Below, one piece after another: positions 1-8,726 of a DNA stretch of 18,348 bases; the stretch's first letter is position 1; each line of letters opens with the position of its first letter. Source of the DNA: JBAXGW01 sp037139195. GTDB taxonomy: Bacteria > Bacteroidota > Bacteroidia > Bacteroidales > JAHJDW01. The translations under genes and the position numbers were made by a program. The notes beneath the pieces are model-generated. The model worked only from the letters and a program-made list of their open reading frames with translations, was not told the origin of the DNA and did not search any database. The stretch lies in NCBI GenBank assembly GCA_037139195.1, contig JBAXGW010000079.1, positions 1 through 18,348 on the forward strand. The letters run 5' to 3'.

Positions 1-263
1 TGAGAAATCTTTTAAGTTTTTGTTTAATAATATTTTATCGGACAATAGTAATTTTAAATTCAAAAATTGAGGATAAATCTATTATTGAAATTTATTTCTA
101 GAAAAGACCAATATACATAACTAATTACCAATGATTTTCAACACATAAGCTCTTTCTACAATTCCATATAATTTTATTATTCATAATAATTCAAAAAACT
201 ATTGTTTTTATTTGGTTTCAGCACAAAGATTTTATAAATTAGACCAAATTAATCGAAAGTTCT
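1..263. other. AT-rich leader region without a gene
   Basis: No open frame of useful length was found on either strand. The stretch is very AT-rich and contains a short AT-only palindrome at 174-189. It should hold the promoter of the hydrolase gene that starts at 264, but I see no exact TAnnTTTG element here, unlike at several other genes in the window. Confidence 0.5.
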
Positions 264-3200
264 ATGAAAACAGCTAAGACATTATTTATAGTACTATTTA
301 TCATCAGTACTCAGGGATTATTTGCACAATATCTTGTTGGTCACAAAGCAATAACCTTTACAGACGCTTCCAGGTCAAACAGAAGCATCCCATGTGATGT
401 TTATTATCCAGCAGATGTTGCAGGAGAAAATGTAGTTATGGCAGCCGGTCAGTTTCCATTAATTGTTTTTGGACACGGGTTTATTATGGCAGACGCCGAT
501 TTATACACCTATCTAAGAGAAGCGTTTGCCAAACAAGGATATATTTTTGTTTTTCCAACTACCGAGGGTGGCTTACCTAATCATATAAATTTTGGTTTAG
601 ACTTGAAATTTTTAAATGTTCAAATTAAATCAGAGAACACTAGTTCTTCTTCGTTTTTCTACACTAAAGTTGCTTCAAAATCAATGATAATGGGGCATTC
701 GATGGGAGGAAAAGCTTCATATATTGCCTCAGCCAATAATTCGGACATCACTACATTGGTATCATTAAGTGCCGCAATGGGAGAAGCTCCTTTATCTACA
801 GCCGTTTATGCGCTTAGAGATTATGCACCACAAGTTATTGTACCCACTCTAGTTGTTGACGCTGAATTTGATTGTGTGGTAAAAGCAGCCGATGGGCACA
901 AATTAATATATGATACGCTTACCACTTCTTGCAAAACTTATGTAAACATTAAAGGTGGTGGTCATTGTTATTTTGCATCTTCTGACGCCAGCAATTGCGA
1001 AACAGGTGAAGGTAGTTGCACTGCTTTCACAATCACTCGCGCCCAGCAAAACCAAACGGTGCTAGACTTAGTTGTTCCTTATGCAAATTTTATGCTTAAA
1101 AACGATGCAGCAGCAGAAATATCCTATTTGAATTTTTTAAATACTTCTACAGCAATTATAAAATTTCGCGATTGCAAAGCAAACGACTTAAGTATTGAAC
1201 AAATATCGGCACCTGTTTCCATTTGCACACTTACTAACAACGAAAATGTTACAATTAATATAAAAAACAAAGGATCTCTTCCACAAACAAATTTCCAAGT
1301 TGCTTATAAAATCAATTCATCGGCTCCAATTATTGAAACAGTTAACTCTACGCTCGCTTCTGGCGCTAGTATGGACTTTACTTTTACTCAAAAAGCTGAT
1401 TTGTCTAATTCAGGTACTTATACCTTAAAAACCTATACGATTCTTTCTGCTGATGAAGACCATTCAAATGACACTATTTCAAATTACAGTGTTATCAATA
1501 ACAACGTTGCTATTCCAATTATCGTTGATTTCAATGGATATACAGGCACAAATTTAAGCACCGTATTTTCGGGTTGGAACGAAGCTAATACAGCGAATCA
1601 TACAGGGACAACATCAACATGGTTAAACAAAACAGGATTAGGCGGAGCTTCAAATATAACAGCGAAGGTAAACTTCACTGGCTCTGCAATAAACGAGTGG
1701 ATTATTAGTCCTAGCTTCAAACCAACAGCCTACACAAAATTAACGTATGACGCAGCAATTACAACTGCAAATAATACCACAGCTTATGCAAACGGAATGT
1801 CGACAAACGACCAAGTTAAAATCATGGTATCAACTGACTGTGGAACAACTTGGACTATGCTAAACGCTCAAAGCTCAACATCTGGATTAACAAATACACT
1901 TACCGAAAAAATTGTGAACCTGGGCACTTACGCTGGTCAGCCGATTAAAATTGCCTTTTATGCTACTAGAAGCGCAAATGCAACAAATAATTATGATTTT
2001 CACATCGACAATATAAACATCAAGAATTTTGCACCCATCGATATATCTCCAATTTCGCTATTAAGTCCTACCGAAGTCAATAACTGTAGAACAAACAATG
2101 AAACTGTAACTGCAAAAGTGCATAATTATGGAGTAGATAATATTGATTTCTCAATAAATCCAATGATTATTAATCTTTTAGTAACAGACGCTTCTTCTCA
2201 AAATTCAGCCAATTTTTCAAAAACTGTTAATACAGGAACATTAGCTGCTGGAGCTGAAATTGATGTAACAATTACAACAGCATACAATATGACCCGTTCA
2301 GGTTCGCATATTTTCACAATAACATCTTCAACCATCAGCGATGGCAATACAAGCAACGACAACCTTGCCCCTATTACTTTAAATGCTTCAAATCCATCTG
2401 TAAATATTACTGGGAATTCTAGTTCTTGTGCTGGTCAAAACGTGGTTTTAACTGCAAATGCCACAGCGAATGGAAACACTTCCGATTTAGTATTATCAAA
2501 CAATACACAATATCCTATTCCTGATAACAATACAACAGGAATACAATCTCCAATTATAGTTACAAGTTCTACAGCACTTGCTTCGCAGATAATATCTGTA
2601 ACTTTAGACTCTGTTATTCACACCTATGTTGGTGAACTAAAACTAACACTTATTGCACCAGATGGCTCGTCAATAAATTTAGTTGCAAATAGAGGCACCA
2701 GTGGCGACAACTTTAAAGGAACCGTATTTATTCCATCTGCAACAAATTTAATTTCTGCAATAACATTAAATCAAGCGCCTTATACTGGACTATTCATTCC
2801 GGAACAATCATTTTCTGCACTAACTGGAAATGCACAAGGAACTTGGAATCTTAAAGCAGTTGACAACGGCTCAGGTGATGTAGGAACTATAAAAGCTTGG
2901 ACTTTAAAATTGCCAAAAACAAATACAATAAATAATTATGCTTGGAGCACAAATGAAAGCGGCGCTGCTCTATCTCAAATAAATTTCAACGCCCCATCTA
3001 CTAATAGCACATACACAGTAATTGTTACTGATGCAAATGGCTGCTCTGCTTCAAATTCTAGCACATTAACAATAACAAGCACTTCTAATCTTGAATTGGG
3101 AACAGACAAAGCTATTTGTCTAGGTTCTAGCACTATAATTGATGCAGGGACAGGATTCAACAGCTACCTATGGCAAAATGGAACTAGCGCTCAAACTTTC

Positions 3201-4211
3201 ACAGCAACAAGTGCCGGTATAGTAGCTTGTACTGTTACTAATGCGTGTGGCTCAGCATCTGACCAAATAAATATTACTGTAAACCCTTTACCTGTGGTTG
3301 ATTTGGGCTATGATCAAACAATTTGCCAAGGAAGCTCAACAACAATAAATGCTGGCGCTGGTTTTTCAAATTATTCTTGGTCGAACGGATTAGCCACCCA
3401 AGAAATAACGGTTAACGCACAAGGTCAATATATTGTTAATGTTACAAATAGCAATCAATGCGAAAATGCTGATACAATCAATGTTGTAACAAAACAACTT
3501 CCATCAGTTACGATAACATCATCTGACACAAGCTTTTGCAAAGGTACTCCAATATTATTTACTGGCGGAGGAGCAACATCTTATGAATTTTTTATAAATA
3601 CTATTTCTCAAAACATTTCTTCAACCACTAACACCTTAACGAATTCCTCTCTTCAAAATGGTGATGTTATCAAAGTGAATGGCACATTCGATGGATGCAC
3701 TGGCACAAGTTCAAACATTACCGTAACGGTAAATACTCCAATTGACGTAAACTTAACAGAAAACAACGGAACACTAACTTCATCGGCAATATTTGGAAAC
3801 CATTGGTACAATGTGAATTCTGGGGTAATAAACGGACAAACCAATCAATCTTTAACACCAACTCAAAGTGGTCTTTATTATTCTGTTGTAACTGACATTA
3901 ATGGATGTACAATAAATTCAGATACAATAAATTTCGTTTATGTTTCTACTGAAACAATATCTACAAAAATAAATACAGTTGTTTTTCCAAATCCAAATGA
4001 TGGACGTTTTACTTTAAACCTAGCAACTTTAGAAAAAACCAATACTCTTGAATTAAAAAACATTCAAGGTCAGTTGATATTTAGTAAAACAATTAGTGTA
4101 TATTCGAATTATAACGAATTATTCGATTTTTCTAATTTGGCAAAAGGAATTTACTACTTAAAAGTAAGTAACAGAAACGACACTTCGATCAGTAAAATAA
4201 TTATTGAATAA
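264..4211 (+). CDS. Secreted alpha/beta-hydrolase with multidomain adhesin-like tail and T9SS sorting domain
   Basis: A 1315-residue exported protein. Residues 1-22 form a signal peptide ending in LFAQ. Residues about 25-285 look like an alpha/beta-hydrolase of the chlorophyllase/dienelactone/polyester-hydrolase type: an oxyanion HGF near 71, nucleophile elbow GHSMGG (Ser146), and probable Asp203 and His234 (GGGHC), so the triad appears intact. Then follow a CARDB-like beta domain (about 308-410), a jelly-roll anchor-J/MAM-like domain (about 421-586), a second CARDB-like domain (about 596-700), a proprotein-convertase P-domain-like module (about 740-884), two similar PKD/Ig-like repeats (about 945 and 1014 onward), and a type A T9SS sorting domain from about 1238 (FPNPNDGRF, ending SKIIIE). 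It is therefore probably exported by Sec, moved across the outer membrane by T9SS and anchored or released at the surface. The substrate is unknown; an ester is plausible. The gene stands alone and ends in a strong terminator. Domain borders are approximate. Confidence 0.85.
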   Translation: MKTAKTLFIVLFIISTQGLFAQYLVGHKAITFTDASRSNRSIPCDVYYPADVAGENVVMAAGQFPLIVFGHGFIMADADLYTYLREAFAKQGYIFVFPTTEGGLPNHINFGLDLKFLNVQIKSENTSSSSFFYTKVASKSMIMGHSMGGKASYIASANNSDITTLVSLSAAMGEAPLSTAVYALRDYAPQVIVPTLVVDAEFDCVVKAADGHKLIYDTLTTSCKTYVNIKGGGHCYFASSDASNCETGEGSCTAFTITRAQQNQTVLDLVVPYANFMLKNDAAAEISYLNFLNTSTAIIKFRDCKANDLSIEQISAPVSICTLTNNENVTINIKNKGSLPQTNFQVAYKINSSAPIIETVNSTLASGASMDFTFTQKADLSNSGTYTLKTYTILSADEDHSNDTISNYSVINNNVAIPIIVDFNGYTGTNLSTVFSGWNEANTANHTGTTSTWLNKTGLGGASNITAKVNFTGSAINEWIISPSFKPTAYTKLTYDAAITTANNTTAYANGMSTNDQVKIMVSTDCGTTWTMLNAQSSTSGLTNTLTEKIVNLGTYAGQPIKIAFYATRSANATNNYDFHIDNINIKNFAPIDISPISLLSPTEVNNCRTNNETVTAKVHNYGVDNIDFSINPMIINLLVTDASSQNSANFSKTVNTGTLAAGAEIDVTITTAYNMTRSGSHIFTITSSTISDGNTSNDNLAPITLNASNPSVNITGNSSSCAGQNVVLTANATANGNTSDLVLSNNTQYPIPDNNTTGIQSPIIVTSSTALASQIISVTLDSVIHTYVGELKLTLIAPDGSSINLVANRGTSGDNFKGTVFIPSATNLISAITLNQAPYTGLFIPEQSFSALTGNAQGTWNLKAVDNGSGDVGTIKAWTLKLPKTNTINNYAWSTNESGAALSQINFNAPSTNSTYTVIVTDANGCSASNSSTLTITSTSNLELGTDKAICLGSSTIIDAGTGFNSYLWQNGTSAQTFTATSAGIVACTVTNACGSASDQINITVNPLPVVDLGYDQTICQGSSTTINAGAGFSNYSWSNGLATQEITVNAQGQYIVNVTNSNQCENADTINVVTKQLPSVTITSSDTSFCKGTPILFTGGGATSYEFFINTISQNISSTTNTLTNSSLQNGDVIKVNGTFDGCTGTSSNITVTVNTPIDVNLTENNGTLTSSAIFGNHWYNVNSGVINGQTNQSLTPTQSGLYYSVVTDINGCTINSDTINFVYVSTETISTKINTVVFPNPNDGRFTLNLATLEKTNTLELKNIQGQLIFSKTISVYSNYNELFDFSNLAKGIYYLKVSNRNDTSISKIIIE

Positions 4212-4232
4212 GCATCATTGCAATATCAAAAT

Positions 4233-4262
4233 AGCCGCGACAATTAACGCGGCTTTTTTTTT
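4233..4262 (+). terminator. Rho-independent terminator of the hydrolase gene
   Basis: A perfect 7-bp GC-rich stem (AGCCGCG at 4233-4239, CGCGGCT at 4248-4254) with an 8-nt loop is followed by a run of T to 4262. It lies 21 nt past the hydrolase stop codon. It also abuts the stop of the convergent metallopeptidase gene at 4261; read on the minus strand the stem is followed by ATTTTGAT, so it may act weakly in that direction as well. Confidence 0.85.
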
Positions 4263-5643
4263 AATAGGCATTAACGTAACCAGATGCTACAGGAATTCCA
4301 AAAACACCTGTCTCGGTATATAAGTCAATATTTGATGTTACATTATGCCACGGAGTTGTTGTTTTCAAGGTTAACTTAGTATAGTATTCATCATCAAATT
4401 GAAATCGTATTTCATATTCATTATCTCCTGAAGATGAACTTACTGGATAATATTGATAACTACTAACTTTTATACGATGAGCAACAGGGTCACCAATAAT
4501 ATAGTTGTTATTAAAAAACAAGATAAAAGCTAATCCTAACAATACATTTCCAAGAAAAATATAAGCTGAGAAAAAAAACAAACCAACCTTTAGTCGTTTT
4601 ACAAAATGACTATATTGAAATTTTGCAGCAAAGACGGCAATGAGAGCCCCAATAAAAAGCAAAGTACCAGAAGGAACAAAAATGCTTAACGAACAGTAAA
4701 AAATCACCATAGGGCAAACAATAATCCCTAACAACATCAAGCTAAATGACCAATGCCAATCATTTACAAAGCCACTTGAATAATTTCCACTTTCTGATTT
4801 AACGTTTTTTCCATCTTTATTGAAAATTGAATTAACAAAAAGCACTCGTTTCTCTCTCAAAAAATCGTTTTGCTTGCAATTTAATAAATCTAAATTTAAT
4901 AGTATTGAAATTTGCTTATATAAGCTAGGCAATTCTTGTTTTAAAACGGCAGGGTTTTCGAAAAAATTTTCAACGCAAACAGCAAAAAATTCTTTAAAAT
5001 TAGTTCCAGCATAACTTCTCAAATAATGCTCTTCCCCATCCCTAAGCTTTATAAATTCGCTAGCTACTTTAGTATGCCAAATGGATAGATATGATGAAAA
5101 ATCATCATCTGAAATATCTCCCAATTCTGAATTAAGCTCTAAGGCATGAGCAAACTCATGTAATGCTAAATTCAAATTATCAGAAGAATCTTTGAAACCT
5201 TCTTCAAAATATTTCCAAGATAAAGTCATAACGCCTGATGTGGTCATTCCTCCCCTTAATTCAGCCTTTAACAACTTGCTAATATAAATATCTGGGTAAA
5301 CAACAATTACTTCAAGAAAATTAAGCAAATACTCTTTCATTCCAAAAGTAATTTGAACAGCTGTTGCTGAAATTAAAATCTTCATTTCATCAGTAACAAC
5401 TAAACCCTCACGACCAAGAAAGCCTTTGGATTTCCGAAAGAAAAACACTCTTTGCATAAAGTGCTGTCTTCCAGCTAAAGACAAATTTCTATAGAAACTC
5501 ATTTTTTCCGACAACAAGGAGTCGTATCTATCAAAATATGATAATATTTCCTTTTTATTGGCAATTAATTTAAGTCTATTTGTAATGTAATGTTTATTAA
5601 CAATAAATATCACATAAATTAAAATTGCTATCGCAAAAAACAT
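4261..5643 (-). CDS. Membrane-anchored M90/MtfA-like zinc metallopeptidase with C-terminal membrane extension
   Basis: A 460-residue protein. A hydrophobic segment at about 2-17 should anchor it. The central part (about 40-250) resembles the MtfA family (peptidase M90): the zinc motif HEFAH places His162, Glu163 and His166, and the later KEFFAV-x-x-E-x-FFE-x-P block supplies the likely third ligand Glu218. MtfA of enterobacteria is a cytosolic aminopeptidase linked to glucose uptake through the repressor Mlc; that role should not be carried over here. Unusually, the peptidase is followed by about three membrane segments (about 300-320, 325-343, 353-376) and a hydrophilic tail of about 80 residues rich in Tyr and Ser that I do not recognise. 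Ordinary family members are about 250-300 residues and lack this. It starts with ATG 35 nt after rimO ends and may be co-transcribed with it. Confidence 0.8.
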   Translation of the reverse strand: MFFAIAILIYVIFIVNKHYITNRLKLIANKKEILSYFDRYDSLLSEKMSFYRNLSLAGRQHFMQRVFFFRKSKGFLGREGLVVTDEMKILISATAVQITFGMKEYLLNFLEVIVVYPDIYISKLLKAELRGGMTTSGVMTLSWKYFEEGFKDSSDNLNLALHEFAHALELNSELGDISDDDFSSYLSIWHTKVASEFIKLRDGEEHYLRSYAGTNFKEFFAVCVENFFENPAVLKQELPSLYKQISILLNLDLLNCKQNDFLREKRVLFVNSIFNKDGKNVKSESGNYSSGFVNDWHWSFSLMLLGIIVCPMVIFYCSLSIFVPSGTLLFIGALIAVFAAKFQYSHFVKRLKVGLFFFSAYIFLGNVLLGLAFILFFNNNYIIGDPVAHRIKVSSYQYYPVSSSSGDNEYEIRFQFDDEYYTKLTLKTTTPWHNVTSNIDLYTETGVFGIPVASGYVNAY

Positions 5644-5678
5644 GTCAAATCAAATTACTAAAAGAATAAATAATTCTA

Positions 5679-6998
5679 CTACTTTTTCATTACTATACCA
5701 GTCAAATCATAAGCATCTGCCGACTGAATTTTCACATTATAAAACTCGCCAACTTTTATTCCTGCTTGCTTTTTAATATAAACTTCATTATCAACCTCAG
5801 GCGAATCAAATTCTGTTCTTCCAATAAAGGTATCATTTTCTATAGAATCAATTAACACTTTATAGTTTTGACCAATTTTTTCGGTATTTTTTTTGAGCGA
5901 TATTTCTTGTTGTATCTCCATTAGTATATCAGAGCGCTTTTGTTTTTCCGATTTTCTTATATTATCCTTTAATAAAAAGGCTTTTGTATTTTCTTCATGA
6001 GAGTACGTAAATACGCCTAACCTATCAAACTCTACATCTTTAACAAAAGCGACTAATTCTTCAAATTCTTTTTTTGTTTCACCAGGATAACCAACTATTA
6101 GAGAGGTTCGAAGAGCTATATTTGGCACTTTAGTTTTGATGGTATTTATTAAATCTATCGTTTCTTTTTTATCAACTCTTCTCAACATCGACAACAGCAA
6201 TCTATCATTTATATGTTGAAAAGGAATATCAAGGTAATTACAAATTTTAGAATTATCTCTCATTACATCAAGAAAATCAACAGGAAATTGCCATGGATAA
6301 GCATATTGCAGCCTTACCCATTCTATTCCTTTAATATTCGACAAGCTATTTAGCAGATTAGCCAAACTTCTTTTTTTATTTTTATCGAAGCCGTAATAGG
6401 TGGTATCTTGTGCAATAACTATCAATTCTTTTACGCCATTTTCTGCTAACAACTTAGCCTCTTCCAATAAATCTTCAAATTTAAAAGACTCGTATTTACC
6501 CCTGATATTTGGTATTGCACAAAAAGAGCAACGATGATTGCAACCCTCTGAAATTTTAAGATATGCAAAATGCTTTGGAGTTGATAACACACGATTAGGA
6601 ATAAGAATTGAATCGGAATTATTGGCTAGCAATTTTACAATTTCAGAAAATTCGCTAACACCAAAAAAACCGTCAACTTCAGGCATTTCTGCTTTAAGCT
6701 CGGCTCTATATCGTTCCGACAAGCAACCCATTACAATAACTTTCTTAATAAGTCCCTCTTTTTTTGCATTTAAATAATCGAAAATGGTGTCAATCGACTC
6801 TTGTTTTGCATCATTTATAAAACCGCAGGTATTTACAATTACAACATCTGGATTGTCAACAGAACTATCAACATGAACAGCATTAAGGCCTTTATCAGCA
6901 AGGAGAGCTACTAATTTCTCAGAATCAACTGTATTTTTAGCACATCCCAAAGTAACAACACTTACATTTAAAACTGCATTTTTTAATTTATCTTTCAT
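5679..6998 (-). CDS. rimO: Ribosomal protein S12 methylthiotransferase RimO
   Basis: A radical-SAM methylthiotransferase that adds a methylthio group to a conserved aspartate of ribosomal protein S12. The 439 residues show the family order: an N-terminal MTTase domain with three cluster cysteines (Cys19 in TLGCAKN, Cys58 in NTCGF, Cys92 in MGCLSE), the radical-SAM motif CNHRCSFC (Cys153, 157, 160) with AIPNIRGKYES after it, and a C-terminal TRAM domain from about 376. The TLGCAKNTVDSE start and the IRGKYES context favour RimO over MiaB. Length is normal. ATG is 70 nt downstream of the ftsY stop, with the ftsY terminator filling that gap, so expression depends on read-through or on a promoter inside the terminator. 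Confidence 0.95.
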   Translation of the reverse strand: MKDKLKNAVLNVSVVTLGCAKNTVDSEKLVALLADKGLNAVHVDSSVDNPDVVIVNTCGFINDAKQESIDTIFDYLNAKKEGLIKKVIVMGCLSERYRAELKAEMPEVDGFFGVSEFSEIVKLLANNSDSILIPNRVLSTPKHFAYLKISEGCNHRCSFCAIPNIRGKYESFKFEDLLEEAKLLAENGVKELIVIAQDTTYYGFDKNKKRSLANLLNSLSNIKGIEWVRLQYAYPWQFPVDFLDVMRDNSKICNYLDIPFQHINDRLLLSMLRRVDKKETIDLINTIKTKVPNIALRTSLIVGYPGETKKEFEELVAFVKDVEFDRLGVFTYSHEENTKAFLLKDNIRKSEKQKRSDILMEIQQEISLKKNTEKIGQNYKVLIDSIENDTFIGRTEFDSPEVDNEVYIKKQAGIKVGEFYNVKIQSADAYDLTGIVMKK

Positions 6999-7001
6999 AA
7001 T

Positions 7002-7043
7002 AAAAAAAAACTAAAAATAGCCGAATGATAACACCCGGCTATT
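7002..7043 (-). terminator. Terminator between ftsY and rimO
   Basis: Read on the minus strand, AATAGCCG (7043-7036) pairs perfectly with CGGCTATT (7023-7016) around a 12-nt loop and is followed by TTTAG and a run of nine T. It lies 25 nt after the ftsY stop. The T-run ends only three bases before the rimO ATG, so the terminator sits where a rimO leader would be and may attenuate it. Confidence 0.8.
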
Positions 7044-7068
7044 GTATATAAAATAAATTCACAACAAA

Positions 7069-8022
7069 TTATTGATTAAATAATGAATCAACAAATTCGT
7101 GTTTATTAAACACCTGTAAATCGTCAATTTTTTCACCAACTCCAATATATTTAACTGGTATTTTAAATTGATCAGAAATTCCTATCACAACTCCACCTTT
7201 TGCTGTTCCATCTAATTTCGTCAAAGCAAGTGCATTAACTTCTGTAGCTAGCGTAAATTGTTTTGCTTGTTCTATTGCATTTTGACCTGTGGAAGCATCT
7301 AAAACCAATAAAATTTCATGAGGAGCAGAAGGAATAACCTTAGACATCACCATTTTAATCTTAGATAATTCATTCATTAAATTAACCTTATTATGCAAAC
7401 GACCAGCAGTATCAATTATGACAACATCTGCTCCATTTGCTTTTGCAGAACTTAATGTATCATAAGCAACAGCAGCTGGATCTGCACCCATACCTTGCTG
7501 AACAATAGGAACTCCAACTCTTTTAGCCCAAATCACAAGTTGTTCTACCGCTGCAGCTCTAAATGTATCAGCTGCACCTAGATAAACACTTTTTCCTTGC
7601 TTTTTAAACTGGTGAGCCAATTTACCTATCGTTGTAGTTTTTCCTACTCCATTTACACCAACAACCATTATAACATAAGGCTCATCTAGCTTTGGAATAG
7701 CAAAATCAGCTAAATCAACCGTATTATTCTCTGCTAATAATTCAGCTATCTCCTCTTTAAGTATATTATTAAGTTCAGAAACACCAACATATTTATCTCT
7801 TTTAATTCTATTTTCAATGCGCTCAATAATCTTTAATGTTGTAGCTACGCCAACATCTGAACTAACTAAAATTTCCTCTAAATTATCTAATACTTCATCA
7901 TCAACGGTAGATTTTCCTAATATTGTTTTAGAGAGCTTCGAAAAAAAGCTTTCCTTGGTTTTAACCAAACCAGCATCAAGACTTTCTTTTTTCTCTTTTG
8001 AAAAAAAACTAAATAAACCCAT
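7069..8022 (-). CDS. ftsY: Signal recognition particle receptor FtsY
   Basis: SRP receptor GTPase that docks ribosome-SRP complexes at the inner membrane for co-translational insertion. With the ATG at 8022 it has 317 residues: a short N-terminal N domain without the long acidic region of E. coli FtsY, the P-loop GVNGVGKTT (about 122-130), DTFRAAAVEQL, the G3 motif DTAGR (204-208), TKLDG (268-272) and the closing GVGEK segment. These identify the SRP GTPase family, and the MGLFSFF start fits FtsY rather than Ffh, which would also carry an M domain. A TTG three codons upstream (8031) is in frame but less likely, since ATG lies a suitable distance below a good promoter. The gene sits between the rpmG/DUF4295 pair and rimO, a familiar Bacteroidota order, but has its own promoter and terminator. 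Confidence 0.95.
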   Translation of the reverse strand: MGLFSFFSKEKKESLDAGLVKTKESFFSKLSKTILGKSTVDDEVLDNLEEILVSSDVGVATTLKIIERIENRIKRDKYVGVSELNNILKEEIAELLAENNTVDLADFAIPKLDEPYVIMVVGVNGVGKTTTIGKLAHQFKKQGKSVYLGAADTFRAAAVEQLVIWAKRVGVPIVQQGMGADPAAVAYDTLSSAKANGADVVIIDTAGRLHNKVNLMNELSKIKMVMSKVIPSAPHEILLVLDASTGQNAIEQAKQFTLATEVNALALTKLDGTAKGGVVIGISDQFKIPVKYIGVGEKIDDLQVFNKHEFVDSLFNQ

Positions 8023-8044
8023 AATTTTCAAGCATTTATGAACT

Positions 8045-8074
8045 CAAAATTACAACAAAAATATAACATAGCAA
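8045..8074 (-). promoter_or_regulatory. Probable ftsY promoter (TTG-N19-TAnnTTTG)
   Basis: On the minus strand TTG (8074-8072) is followed after exactly 19 nt by TAATTTTG (8052-8045), which matches the Bacteroidota primary sigma-factor consensus. The element ends 22 nt before the chosen ftsY ATG at 8022. A second match, TATTTTTG (8063-8056), overlaps the spacer. Assignment is by consensus only. Confidence 0.6.
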
Positions 8075-8173
8075 AATAAAATAAAAATATCTTCCATTTT
8101 ATATAAGAAAACTCTTTTTAATCAATTGAAAAAGATAATCAAACAGAATATATCAATAAATATTGGTATCTAC

Positions 8174-8212
8174 AAAAAAAATAGCTTTCCCTAAAAAAGA
8201 GAAAGCTATTTT
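8174..8212 (-). terminator. Terminator of the rpmG-DUF4295 operon
   Basis: On the minus strand a perfect 12-bp stem (8212-8201 with 8189-8178; core GAAAGCTATT) encloses an 11-nt loop and runs into a T-tract. It lies 18 nt past the DUF4295 stop, so it should separate the ribosomal-protein transcript from ftsY. Confidence 0.85.
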
Positions 8213-8230
8213 ATATAATTTTTTAAAGAA

Positions 8231-8386
8231 TTATTTCTTAGCGAAAAATTCTTCTATTAAATCTTTGTGTAAAATTTCTTCTTTAAACGAATAAGCTCCT
8301 GTTTTTGGAGATTTTACCATTTTAATTACTTTAGAGTACTGAGCAGCTTCTCCAGTTTTTAATGTTGCAACAACTTTCTTTGCCAT
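8231..8386 (-). CDS. DUF4295 family small protein
   Basis: A 51-residue basic protein starting MAKKVVATLKTGEAAQYSKV and ending EEFFAKK. It matches the short DUF4295 family, which is found in Bacteroidota directly after rpmG. The role is not established; constant linkage to ribosomal-protein genes, small size and a lysine-rich, ribosomal-protein-like N-terminus suggest a ribosome-associated protein, which is inference. It starts with ATG 9 nt after the rpmG stop and ends just before a strong terminator, so it is the last gene of a two-gene operon. Confidence 0.9.
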   Translation of the reverse strand: MAKKVVATLKTGEAAQYSKVIKMVKSPKTGAYSFKEEILHKDLIEEFFAKK

Positions 8387-8395
8387 AATTCAAAT

Positions 8396-8584
8396 TTATT
8401 TAATTTCTCTGTGTACTGTAACTTTCTTTAAAATTCGGTTGTATTTTTTTAATTCCAAACGTTCAGGAGTATTTTTCCTGTTTTTAGTTGAAATATATCT
8501 TGATGTACCTGGTACGCCAGTTGCTTTATGCTCTGTACATTCTAATATAACTTGCGTTCTCGCGTCTTTTGTTTTCTTAGCCAT
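8396..8584 (-). CDS. rpmG: 50S ribosomal protein L33
   Basis: A 62-residue ribosomal protein of the large subunit. The VILECTEHKATG segment, the GTSRYISTKNRKNTPERLELKKYN core and the basic C-terminus are typical L33. Only one cysteine (in LECTEH) is present, so it lacks the four-cysteine zinc ribbon of the C+ form and should be a zinc-independent C- type. It starts with ATG 23 nt below a TATCTTTG promoter element and heads a short operon with the DUF4295 gene. In many Bacteroidota rpmB (L28) sits directly upstream; here it does not, and a divergent T9SS cargo gene takes its place. Confidence 0.96.
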   Translation of the reverse strand: MAKKTKDARTQVILECTEHKATGVPGTSRYISTKNRKNTPERLELKKYNRILKKVTVHREIK

Positions 8585-8607
8585 TTTTAATTCCTCATTT
8601 AAGGGTG

Positions 8608-8615
8608 CAAAGATA
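8608..8615 (-). promoter_or_regulatory. Probable rpmG promoter -7 element TATCTTTG
   Basis: On the minus strand TATCTTTGCACCC matches TAnnTTTG followed by the GCACCC-like context common before Bacteroidota ribosomal genes. It ends 23 nt before the rpmG ATG. No clear TTG -33 element was seen at the usual distance. Confidence 0.65.
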
Positions 8616-8718
8616 TAAACATAAATTAAAATAACCTAAAAAAAATTAAAAAAACTTATAAAAACTTTTTTTAATCAGAATCTATACATTAGAATTTATA
8701 AAATTACAAAAAAAATAG

Positions 8719-8726
8719 TATGTTTG
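8719..8726 (+). promoter_or_regulatory. Probable promoter -7 element TATGTTTG
   Basis: TATGTTTG matches TAnnTTTG and ends 22 nt before the ATG at 8749. A start about 7 nt downstream would fall just before the alternative ATG at 8737, leaving it nearly leaderless; this supports the 8749 start. It is divergent from the rpmG promoter about 105 bp away. Confidence 0.6.

Noticed and set aside
174..189. TTATTAT-TC-ATAATAA palindrome upstream of the first gene
   Set aside because: A/T-only stem in very AT-rich DNA with a 2-nt loop; expected by chance.
3096..3500. Similar DNA segments in the hydrolase gene considered as a DNA repeat
   Set aside because: They encode two homologous PKD/Ig-like domains of the protein and are diverged at DNA level.
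5663..5677. AGAAT/ATTCT hairpin after rimO considered as a terminator
   Set aside because: Only 5 bp of mostly A-T pairs; too weak to call.
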